Assembly (NCBI GenBank): GCA_009746045.1
Contig: RPFO01000485.1
Coordinates: 418,883-478,882 of the forward strand
DNA from: Mesostigma viride
Lineage: Eukaryota > Streptophyta > Mesostigmatophyceae > Mesostigmatales > Mesostigmataceae
Direction: 5' to 3'
DNA: 60,000 nucleotides
Part shown: positions 1 through 20,200 of the stretch, piece after piece
How the letters are laid out: the number at the start of each line of letters is the position of its first letter
Position numbering within the stretch: the first letter of the stretch is position 1
Made by a program: the position numbers and the translations under genes
Notes under the pieces: model-generated
What the model was told of the DNA's origin: nothing
The model's input: the letters and a program-made list of their open reading frames with translations, nothing else
Database searches by the model: none

Positions 1-201
1 GCCGGGTCGCGCGTCCGGCCGCGCAAGCGTGTGCGGGCAGGGAGGACAGCGGGGTGTTGGTGGAAGTTTGCGGTACGGGGAGGCAAGGGGTTTGACCGGA
101 AAGTTCAAAAACAGCAAGGGCAGCTTTGTCGGTGAATTTTTGGAAAACCTCGGGACAGGGGATGTCATCCCACAGGTCGTCAAGGCTGTTCAAGATTGGC
201 A
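1..201 (+). CDS. Candidate 3'-portion exon of an unidentified gene, cut by the window edge
   Basis: A frame on the plus strand reads through about 45 residues, with a gene-like stretch that includes KGSFVGEFLENL and VIPQVVKAVQDW. It stops exactly at a strong donor, CA|GTAAGTTTG, after base 201 (phase 2). I do not recognise the protein and found no convincing downstream exon before 788. The minus strand is also open over the same bases, with an acceptor-like CTTGAACAG and a stretch containing LDDLWDDIPCPEVF, so the strand is not settled. The donor makes plus slightly more likely. Confidence 0.3.
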
Positions 202-787
202 GTAAGTTTGTGCAAGAAGACGCACAGCGCGCCTGGTCAGCAGCTTCATCCGCGGCCGTCCATTTGCGCGAGCTAGTCTTTGGTGTTCAGGCGGAGAACG
301 CTCCAATCGGGAGGGGGGGACGCGGGTTTGCTGGGGCTGCGCTGGGAAGTGAATGCGGACAAGAGCCCGAACATGGGCCGGTGATCTGATGGGACAGCGG
401 GAATATATCCAGCGCGCAAGAATCCAAGACAGAGCCTCGCCAGGGCACTACCATGAGAGCACTCATGCACATATGTTATCATTCCAGCTGCTTGCATCAT
501 GCAAAAGGCGCGATGCTTATACATGCGCTTGATAGAGGCACATGCAATTTGTGGTTGTAACTGTGTTTAGCATCAAGGTAGCGCGACTCAAGACAGTGAT
601 CATTGCAAGCAATAGAGATGATTGCAAACCAGTTAACGCCATGGGAAAAAAGTGGAATTGAGATAGTAGTATCATTTCCGAATCGTTGATAAAGAATGCT
701 GATGCCCACACTGCTGCTGGATGCATCGCTGTTGGCTACCTTATCGCGAGGGCTTAAAGATACAGAAATCGCATCACGGTATCTTGG
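202..787. other. No recognisable gene
   Basis: Short frames only, none with recognisable motifs or matching splice sites. The part next to 788 would hold the 3' untranslated region of TSR3 on the minus strand. I saw no clear AATAAA signal there. Confidence 0.4.
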
Positions 788-2165
788 CTATCTGTTCGGA
801 TTCGCGGGAATATCATCTCCATCTTCGTCATCATATTCTTCAGTGTCCCCTTCTTCTTCAGATAAGTCTTCCTCATCCTCAGATCGCGGATGGGTATTAA
901 ACTCCCGATTTGTGTTGCGATGAAGCGGAGGCAGGTCGTCGTCGCTTACTTCGCTGCCACTCGCGCCCTCTTCCGCCGATGATTCCTCCCCTGCCCACCC
1001 AAGACCATTCATATATTAATTGATGTGCATAAGCGACACTGGCTTCAGTCCCAATGTAAATTTAGTAGATGCAAAGCAAACGCCAGGGTGATATACTGCA
1101 GAACATATTTTTCAAAGGAGCGTCCAACATGGACAAAACCCAGCAGATTGCAGAAGAGTCCCTGAAAGCAAAAGTTCAAAGAGGAAACCTAAAAAGAGCA
1201 GTGAAGTACTGCGAGTCAGACCGATTGCCCAAACATCACGGAAAATTCTGCGCTCGTTAAGGACTTACCACCATCCCCAGGGTGTCGATGCCTGGCTCCC
1301 TCCAGCTCGTCTTCGTGCCTCCTCTCGTCCTGCACGTCATTGCAGCGAGCCAGGAAACTGTTCTGTGTTTCTACCACCTGCTCCGAGCTGGTGCACGCTG
1401 CGTACAGCTCCAGCACCTCCCTGCGTGGGGGAACCCGCAGGTAGACACACAAAGGAAGCGTCAGGCAGAAAATGCAAGGGACGGCAAGCCCGTCTGTCCA
1501 CTTACAGCTGCGCGATTTTGCCCTCGTGTACAAGGACCCCCGCCCCCCCCCCCCCAGCGATGCGCGCAAGCCCGAGTCCAGTTGTGCGCTTGCAGGGCCA
1601 GTGCACCCATTTCAACACGGCTGTACAGGATAACACACAGCAGCAAGGCCCAGCCGTCGCACTCCACCCCCGTACGCATGCACAAATGGACGTTGCCGGC
1701 ATCAACAAACCGTGTGGTCCCTGCACCACCACGCCAACCTTGGGGGCCGCACCCTGCCCGGGCTGCCAGGGATAGTCACCCTGCAGCCGATGGGTGTGAT
1801 GGAGCGTGTCAACTCCCTGCATACATATATCGTGCCACGGGATGAGGCAATAAGGAATCATGGCTAATCCTACTGGTTCGCAGGTTGAATTGATGGACGA
1901 ACCCCCCTCCCGTTGCCGGCCACTGCGTCCCTGTGACGCCTCCACACACATCACACACATCACACACACACGCACATCACACACATCACGCACATCACAC
2001 ACATCACACACATCACGCACAGCACACACATCACACCCAGCACACACATCACACCCATCACACCCATCACACACATCACACACATCACACACATCACGCA
2101 CATCACACACATCACACACATCACACACATCACACACATCACACACATCACACACATCACACACA

Positions 2166-2237
<72 letters not shown>

Positions 2238-5200
2238 CACACACATCACACACATCACACACATCACACACATCACACACATCACACACATCACACACAT
2301 CACACACATCACACACATCACACACATCACACACATCACACACATCACACACATCACACACATCACACACATCACACACATCACACACATCACACACATC
2401 ACACACATCACACACATCACACACATCACACACATCACACACATCACACACATCACACACATCACACACATCACACACATCACACACATCACACACATCA
2501 CACACATCACACACATCACACACATCACACACATCACACACATCACACACATCACACACATCACACACATCACACACATCACACACATCACACACATCAC
2601 ACACATCACACACATCACACACATCACACACATCACACACATCACACACATCACACACATCACACACATCACACACATCACACACATCACACACATCACA
2701 CACATCACACACATCACACACATCACACACATCACACACATCACACACATCACACACATCACACACATCACACACATCACACACATCACACACATCACAC
2801 ACATCACACACATCACACACATCACACACATCACACACATCACACACATCACACACATCACACACATCACACACATCACACACATCACACACATCACACA
2901 CATCACACACATCACACACATCACACACATCACACACATCACACACATCACACACATCACACACATCACACACATCACACACATCACACACATCACACAC
3001 ATCACACACATCACACACATCACACACATCACACACATCACACACATCACACACATCACACACATCACACACATCACACACATCACACACATCACACACA
3101 TCACACACATCACACACATCACACACATCACACACATCACACACATCACACACATCACACACATCACACACATCACACACATCACACACATCACACACAT
3201 CACACACATCACACACATCACACACATCACACACATCACACACATCACACACATCACACACATCACACACATCACACACATCACACACATCACACACATC
3301 ACACACATCACACACATCACACACATCACACACATCACACACATCACACACATCACACACATCACACACATCACACACATCACACACATCACACACATCA
3401 CACACATCACACACATCACACACATCACACACATCACACACATCACACACATCACACACATCACACACATCACACACATCACACACATCACACACATCAC
3501 ACACATCACACACATCACACACATCACACACATCACACACATCACACACATCACACACATCACACACATCACACACATCACACACATCACACACATCACA
3601 CACATCACACACATCACACACATCACACACATCACACACATCACACACATCACACACATCACACACATCACACACATCACACACATCACACACATCACAC
3701 ACATCACACACATCACACACATCACACACATCACACACATCACACACATCACACACATCACACACATCACACACATCACACACATCACACACATCACACA
3801 CATCACACACATCACACACATCACACACATCACACACATCACACACATCACACACATCACACACATCACACACATCACACACATCACACACATCACACAC
3901 ATCACACACATCACACACATCACACACATCACACACATCACACACATCACACACATCACACACATCACACACATCACACACATCACACACATCACACACA
4001 TCACACACATCACACACATCACACACATCACACACATCACACACATCACACACATCACACACATCACACACATCACACACATCACACACATCACACACAT
4101 CACACACATCACACACATCACACACATCACACACATCACACACATCACACACATCACACACATCACACACATCACACACATCACACACATCACACACATC
4201 ACACACATCACACACATCACACACATCACACACATCACACACATCACACACATCACACACATCACACACATCACACACATCACACACATCACACACATCA
4301 CACACATCACACACATCACACACATCACACACATCACACACATCACACACATCACACACATCACACACATCACACACATCACACACATCACACACATCAC
4401 ACACATCACACACATCACACACATCACACACATCACACACATCACACACATCACACACATCACACACATCACACACATCACACACATCACACACATCACA
4501 CACATCACACACATCACACACATCACACACATCACACACATCACACACATCACACACATCACACACATCACACACATCACACACATCACACACATCACAC
4601 ACATCACACACATCACACACATCACACACATCACACACATCACACACATCACACACATCACACACATCACACACATCACACACATCACACACATCACACA
4701 CATCACACACATCACACACATCACACACATCACACACATCACACACATCACACACATCACACACATCACACACATCACACACATCACACACATCACACAC
4801 ATCACACACATCACACACATCACACACATCACACACATCACACACATCACACACATCACACACATCACACACATCACACACATCACACACATCACACACA
4901 TCACACACATCACACACATCACACACATCACACACATCACACACATCACACACATCACACACATCACACACATCACACACATCACACACATCACACACAT
5001 CACACACATCACACACATCACACACATCACACACATCACACACATCACACACATCACACACATCACACACATCACACACATCACACACATCACACACATC
5101 ACACACATCACACACATCACACACATCACACACATCACACACATCACACACATCACACACATCACACACATCACACACATCACACACATCACACACATCA

Positions 5201-8200
5201 CACACATCACACACATCACACACATCACACACATCACACACATCACACACATCACACACATCACACACATCACACACATCACACACATCACACACATCAC
5301 ACACATCACACACATCACACACATCACACACATCACACACATCACACACATCACACACATCACACACATCACACACATCACACACATCACACACATCACA
5401 CACATCACACACATCACACACATCACACACATCACACACATCACACACATCACACACATCACACACATCACACACATCACACACATCACACACATCACAC
5501 ACATCACACACATCACACACATCACACACATCACACACATCACACACATCACACACATCACACACATCACACACATCACACACATCACACACATCACACA
5601 CATCACACACATCACACACATCACACACATCACACACATCACACACATCACACACATCACACACATCACACACATCACACACATCACACACATCACACAC
5701 ATCACACACATCACACACATCACACACATCACACACATCACACACATCACACACATCACACACATCACACACATCACACACATCACACACATCACACACA
5801 TCACACACATCACACACATCACACACATCACACACATCACACACATCACACACATCACACACATCACACACATCACACACATCACACACATCACACACAT
5901 CACACACATCACACACATCACACACATCACACACATCACACACATCACACACATCACACACATCACACACATCACACACATCACACACATCACACACATC
6001 ACACACATCACACACATCACACACATCACACACATCACACACATCACACACATCACACACATCACACACATCACACACATCACACACATCACACACATCA
6101 CACACATCACACACATCACACACATCACACACATCACACACATCACACACATCACACACATCACACACATCACACACATCACACACATCACACACATCAC
6201 ACACATCACACACATCACACACATCACACACATCACACACATCACACACATCACACACATCACACACATCACACACATCACACACATCACACACATCACA
6301 CACATCACACACATCACACACATCACACACATCACACACATCACACACATCACACACATCACACACATCACACACATCACACACATCACACACATCACAC
6401 ACATCACACACATCACACACATCACACACATCACACACATCACACACATCACACACATCACACACATCACACACATCACACACATCACACACATCACACA
6501 CATCACACACATCACACACATCACACACATCACACACATCACACACATCACACACATCACACACATCACACACATCACACACATCACACACATCACACAC
6601 ATCACACACATCACACACATCACACACATCACACACATCACACACATCACACACATCACACACATCACACACATCACACACATCACACACATCACACACA
6701 TCACACACATCACACACATCACACACATCACACACATCACACACATCACACACATCACACACATCACACACATCACACACATCACACACATCACACACAT
6801 CACACACATCACACACATCACACACATCACACACATCACACACATCACACACATCACACACATCACACACATCACACACATCACACACATCACACACATC
6901 ACACACATCACACACATCACACACATCACACACATCACACACATCACACACATCACACACATCACACACATCACACACATCACACACATCACACACATCA
7001 CACACATCACACACATCACACACATCACACACATCACACACATCACACACATCACACACATCACACACATCACACACATCACACACATCACACACATCAC
7101 ACACATCACACACATCACACACATCACACACATCACACACATCACACACATCACACACATCACACACATCACACACATCACACACATCACACACATCACA
7201 CACATCACACACATCACACACATCACACACATCACACACATCACACACATCACACACATCACACACATCACACACATCACACACATCACACACATCACAC
7301 ACATCACACACATCACACACATCACACACATCACACACATCACACACATCACACACATCACACACATCACACACATCACACACATCACACACATCACACA
7401 CATCACACACATCACACACATCACACACATCACACACATCACACACATCACACACATCACACACATCACACACATCACACACATCACACACATCACACAC
7501 ATCACACACATCACACACATCACACACATCACACACATCACACACATCACACACATCACACACATCACACACATCACACACATCACACACATCACACACA
7601 TCACACACATCACACACATCACACACATCACACACATCACACACATCACACACATCACACACATCACACACATCACACACATCACACACATCACACACAT
7701 CACACACATCACACACATCACACACATCACACACATCACACACATCACACACATCACACACATCACACACATCACACACATCACACACATCACACACATC
7801 ACACACATCACACACATCACACACATCACACACATCACACACATCACACACATCACACACATCACACACATCACACACATCACACACATCACACACATCA
7901 CACACATCACACACATCACACACATCACACACATCACACACATCACACACATCACACACATCACACACATCACACACATCACACACATCACACACATCAC
8001 ACACATCACACACATCACACACATCACACACATCACACACATCACACACATCACACACATCACACACATCACACACATCACACACATCACACACATCACA
8101 CACATCACACACATCACACACATCACACACATCACACACATCACACACATCACACACATCACACACATCACACACATCACACACATCACACACATCACAC

Positions 8201-11200
8201 ACATCACACACATCACACACATCACACACATCACACACATCACACACATCACACACATCACACACATCACACACATCACACACATCACACACATCACACA
8301 CATCACACACATCACACACATCACACACATCACACACATCACACACATCACACACATCACACACATCACACACATCACACACATCACACACATCACACAC
8401 ATCACACACATCACACACATCACACACATCACACACATCACACACATCACACACATCACACACATCACACACATCACACACATCACACACATCACACACA
8501 TCACACACATCACACACATCACACACATCACACACATCACACACATCACACACATCACACACATCACACACATCACACACATCACACACATCACACACAT
8601 CACACACATCACACACATCACACACATCACACACATCACACACATCACACACATCACACACATCACACACATCACACACATCACACACATCACACACATC
8701 ACACACATCACACACATCACACACATCACACACATCACACACATCACACACATCACACACATCACACACATCACACACATCACACACATCACACACATCA
8801 CACACATCACACACATCACACACATCACACACATCACACACATCACACACATCACACACATCACACACATCACACACATCACACACATCACACACATCAC
8901 ACACATCACACACATCACACACATCACACACATCACACACATCACACACATCACACACATCACACACATCACACACATCACACACATCACACACATCACA
9001 CACATCACACACATCACACACATCACACACATCACACACATCACACACATCACACACATCACACACATCACACACATCACACACATCACACACATCACAC
9101 ACATCACACACATCACACACATCACACACATCACACACATCACACACATCACACACATCACACACATCACACACATCACACACATCACACACATCACACA
9201 CATCACACACATCACACACATCACACACATCACACACATCACACACATCACACACATCACACACATCACACACATCACACACATCACACACATCACACAC
9301 ATCACACACATCACACACATCACACACATCACACACATCACACACATCACACACATCACACACATCACACACATCACACACATCACACACATCACACACA
9401 TCACACACATCACACACATCACACACATCACACACATCACACACATCACACACATCACACACATCACACACATCACACACATCACACACATCACACACAT
9501 CACACACATCACACACATCACACACATCACACACATCACACACATCACACACATCACACACATCACACACATCACACACATCACACACATCACACACATC
9601 ACACACATCACACACATCACACACATCACACACATCACACACATCACACACATCACACACATCACACACATCACACACATCACACACATCACACACATCA
9701 CACACATCACACACATCACACACATCACACACATCACACACATCACACACATCACACACATCACACACATCACACACATCACACACATCACACACATCAC
9801 ACACATCACACACATCACACACATCACACACATCACACACATCACACACATCACACACATCACACACATCACACACATCACACACATCACACACATCACA
9901 CACATCACACACATCACACACATCACACACATCACACACATCACACACATCACACACATCACACACATCACACACATCACACACATCACACACATCACAC
10001 ACATCACACACATCACACACATCACACACATCACACACATCACACACATCACACACATCACACACATCACACACATCACACACATCACACACATCACACA
10101 CATCACACACATCACACACATCACACACATCACACACATCACACACATCACACACATCACACACATCACACACATCACACACATCACACACATCACACAC
10201 ATCACACACATCACACACATCACACACATCACACACATCACACACATCACACACATCACACACATCACACACATCACACACATCACACACATCACACACA
10301 TCACACACATCACACACATCACACACATCACACACATCACACACATCACACACATCACACACATCACACACATCACACACATCACACACATCACACACAT
10401 CACACACATCACACACATCACACACATCACACACATCACACACATCACACACATCACACACATCACACACATCACACACATCACACACATCACACACATC
10501 ACACACATCACACACATCACACACATCACACACATCACACACATCACACACATCACACACATCACACACATCACACACATCACACACATCACACACATCA
10601 CACACATCACACACATCACACACATCACACACATCACACACATCACACACATCACACACATCACACACATCACACACATCACACACATCACACACATCAC
10701 ACACATCACACACATCACACACATCACACACATCACACACATCACACACATCACACACATCACACACATCACACACATCACACACATCACACACATCACA
10801 CACATCACACACATCACACACATCACACACATCACACACATCACACACATCACACACATCACACACATCACACACATCACACACATCACACACATCACAC
10901 ACATCACACACATCACACACATCACACACATCACACACATCACACACATCACACACATCACACACATCACACACATCACACACATCACACACATCACACA
11001 CATCACACACATCACACACATCACACACATCACACACATCACACACATCACACACATCACACACATCACACACATCACACACATCACACACATCACACAC
11101 ATCACACACATCACACACATCACACACATCACACACATCACACACATCACACACATCACACACATCACACACATCACACACATCACACACATCACACACA

Positions 11201-14200
11201 TCACACACATCACACACATCACACACATCACACACATCACACACATCACACACATCACACACATCACACACATCACACACATCACACACATCACACACAT
11301 CACACACATCACACACATCACACACATCACACACATCACACACATCACACACATCACACACATCACACACATCACACACATCACACACATCACACACATC
11401 ACACACATCACACACATCACACACATCACACACATCACACACATCACACACATCACACACATCACACACATCACACACATCACACACATCACACACATCA
11501 CACACATCACACACATCACACACATCACACACATCACACACATCACACACATCACACACATCACACACATCACACACATCACACACATCACACACATCAC
11601 ACACATCACACACATCACACACATCACACACATCACACACATCACACACATCACACACATCACACACATCACACACATCACACACATCACACACATCACA
11701 CACATCACACACATCACACACATCACACACATCACACACATCACACACATCACACACATCACACACATCACACACATCACACACATCACACACATCACAC
11801 ACATCACACACATCACACACATCACACACATCACACACATCACACACATCACACACATCACACACATCACACACATCACACACATCACACACATCACACA
11901 CATCACACACATCACACACATCACACACATCACACACATCACACACATCACACACATCACACACATCACACACATCACACACATCACACACATCACACAC
12001 ATCACACACATCACACACATCACACACATCACACACATCACACACATCACACACATCACACACATCACACACATCACACACATCACACACATCACACACA
12101 TCACACACATCACACACATCACACACATCACACACATCACACACATCACACACATCACACACATCACACACATCACACACATCACACACATCACACACAT
12201 CACACACATCACACACATCACACACATCACACACATCACACACATCACACACATCACACACATCACACACATCACACACATCACACACATCACACACATC
12301 ACACACATCACACACATCACACACATCACACACATCACACACATCACACACATCACACACATCACACACATCACACACATCACACACATCACACACATCA
12401 CACACATCACACACATCACACACATCACACACATCACACACATCACACACATCACACACATCACACACATCACACACATCACACACATCACACACATCAC
12501 ACACATCACACACATCACACACATCACACACATCACACACATCACACACATCACACACATCACACACATCACACACATCACACACATCACACACATCACA
12601 CACATCACACACATCACACACATCACACACATCACACACATCACACACATCACACACATCACACACATCACACACATCACACACATCACACACATCACAC
12701 ACATCACACACATCACACACATCACACACATCACACACATCACACACATCACACACATCACACACATCACACACATCACACACATCACACACATCACACA
12801 CATCACACACATCACACACATCACACACATCACACACATCACACACATCACACACATCACACACATCACACACATCACACACATCACACACATCACACAC
12901 ATCACACACATCACACACATCACACACATCACACACATCACACACATCACACACATCACACACATCACACACATCACACACATCACACACATCACACACA
13001 TCACACACATCACACACATCACACACATCACACACATCACACACATCACACACATCACACACATCACACACATCACACACATCACACACATCACACACAT
13101 CACACACATCACACACATCACACACATCACACACATCACACACATCACACACATCACACACATCACACACATCACACACATCACACACATCACACACATC
13201 ACACACATCACACACATCACACACATCACACACATCACACACATCACACACATCACACACATCACACACATCACACACATCACACACATCACACACATCA
13301 CACACATCACACACATCACACACATCACACACATCACACACATCACACACATCACACACATCACACACATCACACACATCACACACATCACACACATCAC
13401 ACACATCACACACATCACACACATCACACACATCACACACATCACACACATCACACACATCACACACATCACACACATCACACACATCACACACATCACA
13501 CACATCACACACATCACACACATCACACACATCACACACATCACACACATCACACACATCACACACATCACACACATCACACACATCACACACATCACAC
13601 ACATCACACACATCACACACATCACACACATCACACACATCACACACATCACACACATCACACACATCACACACATCACACACATCACACACATCACACA
13701 CATCACACACATCACACACATCACACACATCACACACATCACACACATCACACACATCACACACATCACACACATCACACACATCACACACATCACACAC
13801 ATCACACACATCACACACATCACACACATCACACACATCACACACATCACACACATCACACACATCACACACATCACACACATCACACACATCACACACA
13901 TCACACACATCACACACATCACACACATCACACACATCACACACATCACACACATCACACACATCACACACATCACACACATCACACACATCACACACAT
14001 CACACACATCACACACATCACACACATCACACACATCACACACATCACACACATCACACACATCACACACATCACACACATCACACACATCACACACATC
14101 ACACACATCACACACATCACACACATCACACACATCACACACATCACACACATCACACACATCACACACATCACACACATCACACACATCACACACATCA

Positions 14201-17200
14201 CACACATCACACACATCACACACATCACACACATCACACACATCACACACATCACACACATCACACACATCACACACATCACACACATCACACACATCAC
14301 ACACATCACACACATCACACACATCACACACATCACACACATCACACACATCACACACATCACACACATCACACACATCACACACATCACACACATCACA
14401 CACATCACACACATCACACACATCACACACATCACACACATCACACACATCACACACATCACACACATCACACACATCACACACATCACACACATCACAC
14501 ACATCACACACATCACACACATCACACACATCACACACATCACACACATCACACACATCACACACATCACACACATCACACACATCACACACATCACACA
14601 CATCACACACATCACACACATCACACACATCACACACATCACACACATCACACACATCACACACATCACACACATCACACACATCACACACATCACACAC
14701 ATCACACACATCACACACATCACACACATCACACACATCACACACATCACACACATCACACACATCACACACATCACACACATCACACACATCACACACA
14801 TCACACACATCACACACATCACACACATCACACACATCACACACATCACACACATCACACACATCACACACATCACACACATCACACACATCACACACAT
14901 CACACACATCACACACATCACACACATCACACACATCACACACATCACACACATCACACACATCACACACATCACACACATCACACACATCACACACATC
15001 ACACACATCACACACATCACACACATCACACACATCACACACATCACACACATCACACACATCACACACATCACACACATCACACACATCACACACATCA
15101 CACACATCACACACATCACACACATCACACACATCACACACATCACACACATCACACACATCACACACATCACACACATCACACACATCACACACATCAC
15201 ACACATCACACACATCACACACATCACACACATCACACACATCACACACATCACACACATCACACACATCACACACATCACACACATCACACACATCACA
15301 CACATCACACACATCACACACATCACACACATCACACACATCACACACATCACACACATCACACACATCACACACATCACACACATCACACACATCACAC
15401 ACATCACACACATCACACACATCACACACATCACACACATCACACACATCACACACATCACACACATCACACACATCACACACATCACACACATCACACA
15501 CATCACACACATCACACACATCACACACATCACACACATCACACACATCACACACATCACACACATCACACACATCACACACATCACACACATCACACAC
15601 ATCACACACATCACACACATCACACACATCACACACATCACACACATCACACACATCACACACATCACACACATCACACACATCACACACATCACACACA
15701 TCACACACATCACACACATCACACACATCACACACATCACACACATCACACACATCACACACATCACACACATCACACACATCACACACATCACACACAT
15801 CACACACATCACACACATCACACACATCACACACATCACACACATCACACACATCACACACATCACACACATCACACACATCACACACATCACACACATC
15901 ACACACATCACACACATCACACACATCACACACATCACACACATCACACACATCACACACATCACACACATCACACACATCACACACATCACACACATCA
16001 CACACATCACACACATCACACACATCACACACATCACACACATCACACACATCACACACATCACACACATCACACACATCACACACATCACACACATCAC
16101 ACACATCACACACATCACACACATCACACACATCACACACATCACACACATCACACACATCACACACATCACACACATCACACACATCACACACATCACA
16201 CACATCACACACATCACACACATCACACACATCACACACATCACACACATCACACACATCACACACATCACACACATCACACACATCACACACATCACAC
16301 ACATCACACACATCACACACATCACACACATCACACACATCACACACATCACACACATCACACACATCACACACATCACACACATCACACACATCACACA
16401 CATCACACACATCACACACATCACACACATCACACACATCACACACATCACACACATCACACACATCACACACATCACACACATCACACACATCACACAC
16501 ATCACACACATCACACACATCACACACATCACACACATCACACACATCACACACATCACACACATCACACACATCACACACATCACACACATCACACACA
16601 TCACACACATCACACACATCACACACATCACACACATCACACACATCACACACATCACACACATCACACACATCACACACATCACACACATCACACACAT
16701 CACACACATCACACACATCACACACATCACACACATCACACACATCACACACATCACACACATCACACACATCACACACATCACACACATCACACACATC
16801 ACACACATCACACACATCACACACATCACACACATCACACACATCACACACATCACACACATCACACACATCACACACATCACACACATCACACACATCA
16901 CACACATCACACACATCACACACATCACACACATCACACACATCACACACATCACACACATCACACACATCACACACATCACACACATCACACACATCAC
17001 ACACATCACACACATCACACACATCACACACATCACACACATCACACACATCACACACATCACACACATCACACACATCACACACATCACACACATCACA
17101 CACATCACACACATCACACACATCACACACATCACACACATCACACACATCACACACATCACACACATCACACACATCACACACATCACACACATCACAC

Positions 17201-20200
17201 ACATCACACACATCACACACATCACACACATCACACACATCACACACATCACACACATCACACACATCACACACATCACACACATCACACACATCACACA
17301 CATCACACACATCACACACATCACACACATCACACACATCACACACATCACACACATCACACACATCACACACATCACACACATCACACACATCACACAC
17401 ATCACACACATCACACACATCACACACATCACACACATCACACACATCACACACATCACACACATCACACACATCACACACATCACACACATCACACACA
17501 TCACACACATCACACACATCACACACATCACACACATCACACACATCACACACATCACACACATCACACACATCACACACATCACACACATCACACACAT
17601 CACACACATCACACACATCACACACATCACACACATCACACACATCACACACATCACACACATCACACACATCACACACATCACACACATCACACACATC
17701 ACACACATCACACACATCACACACATCACACACATCACACACATCACACACATCACACACATCACACACATCACACACATCACACACATCACACACATCA
17801 CACACATCACACACATCACACACATCACACACATCACACACATCACACACATCACACACATCACACACATCACACACATCACACACATCACACACATCAC
17901 ACACATCACACACATCACACACATCACACACATCACACACATCACACACATCACACACATCACACACATCACACACATCACACACATCACACACATCACA
18001 CACATCACACACATCACACACATCACACACATCACACACATCACACACATCACACACATCACACACATCACACACATCACACACATCACACACATCACAC
18101 ACATCACACACATCACACACATCACACACATCACACACATCACACACATCACACACATCACACACATCACACACATCACACACATCACACACATCACACA
18201 CATCACACACATCACACACATCACACACATCACACACATCACACACATCACACACATCACACACATCACACACATCACACACATCACACACATCACACAC
18301 ATCACACACATCACACACATCACACACATCACACACATCACACACATCACACACATCACACACATCACACACATCACACACATCACACACATCACACACA
18401 TCACACACATCACACACATCACACACATCACACACATCACACACATCACACACATCACACACATCACACACATCACACACATCACACACATCACACACAT
18501 CACACACATCACACACATCACACACATCACACACATCACACACATCACACACATCACACACATCACACACATCACACACATCACACACATCACACACATC
18601 ACACACATCACACACATCACACACATCACACACATCACACACATCACACACATCACACACATCACACACATCACACACATCACACACATCACACACATCA
18701 CACACATCACACACATCACACACATCACACACATCACACACATCACACACATCACACACATCACACACATCACACACATCACACACATCACACACATCAC
18801 ACACATCACACACATCACACACATCACACACATCACACACATCACACACATCACACACATCACACACATCACACACATCACACACATCACACACATCACA
18901 CACATCACACACATCACACACATCACACACATCACACACATCACACACATCACACACATCACACACATCACACACATCACACACATCACACACATCACAC
19001 ACATCACACACATCACACACATCACACACATCACACACATCACACACATCACACACATCACACACATCACACACATCACACACATCACACACATCACACA
19101 CATCACACACATCACACACATCACACACATCACACACATCACACACATCACACACATCACACACATCACACACATCACACACATCACACACATCACACAC
19201 ATCACACACATCACACACATCACACACATCACACACATCACACACATCACACACATCACACACATCACACACATCACACACATCACACACATCACACACA
19301 TCACACACATCACACACATCACACACATCACACACATCACACACATCACACACATCACACACATCACACACATCACACACATCACACACATCACACACAT
19401 CACACACATCACACACATCACACACATCACACACATCACACACATCACACACATCACACACATCACACACATCACACACATCACACACATCACACACATC
19501 ACACACATCACACACATCACACACATCACACACATCACACACATCACACACATCACACACATCACACACATCACACACATCACACACATCACACACATCA
19601 CACACATCACACACATCACACACATCACACACATCACACACATCACACACATCACACACATCACACACATCACACACATCACACACATCACACACATCAC
19701 ACACATCACACACATCACACACATCACACACATCACACACATCACACACATCACACACATCACACACATCACACACATCACACACATCACACACATCACA
19801 CACATCACACACATCACACACATCACACACATCACACACATCACACACATCACACACATCACACACATCACACACATCACACACATCACACACATCACAC
19901 ACATCACACACATCACACACATCACACACATCACACACATCACACACATCACACACATCACACACATCACACACATCACACACATCACACACATCACACA
20001 CATCACACACATCACACACATCACACACATCACACACATCACACACATCACACACATCACACACATCACACACATCACACACATCACACACATCACACAC
20101 ATCACACACATCACACACATCACACACATCACACACATCACACACATCACACACATCACACACATCACACACATCACACACATCACACACATCACACACA

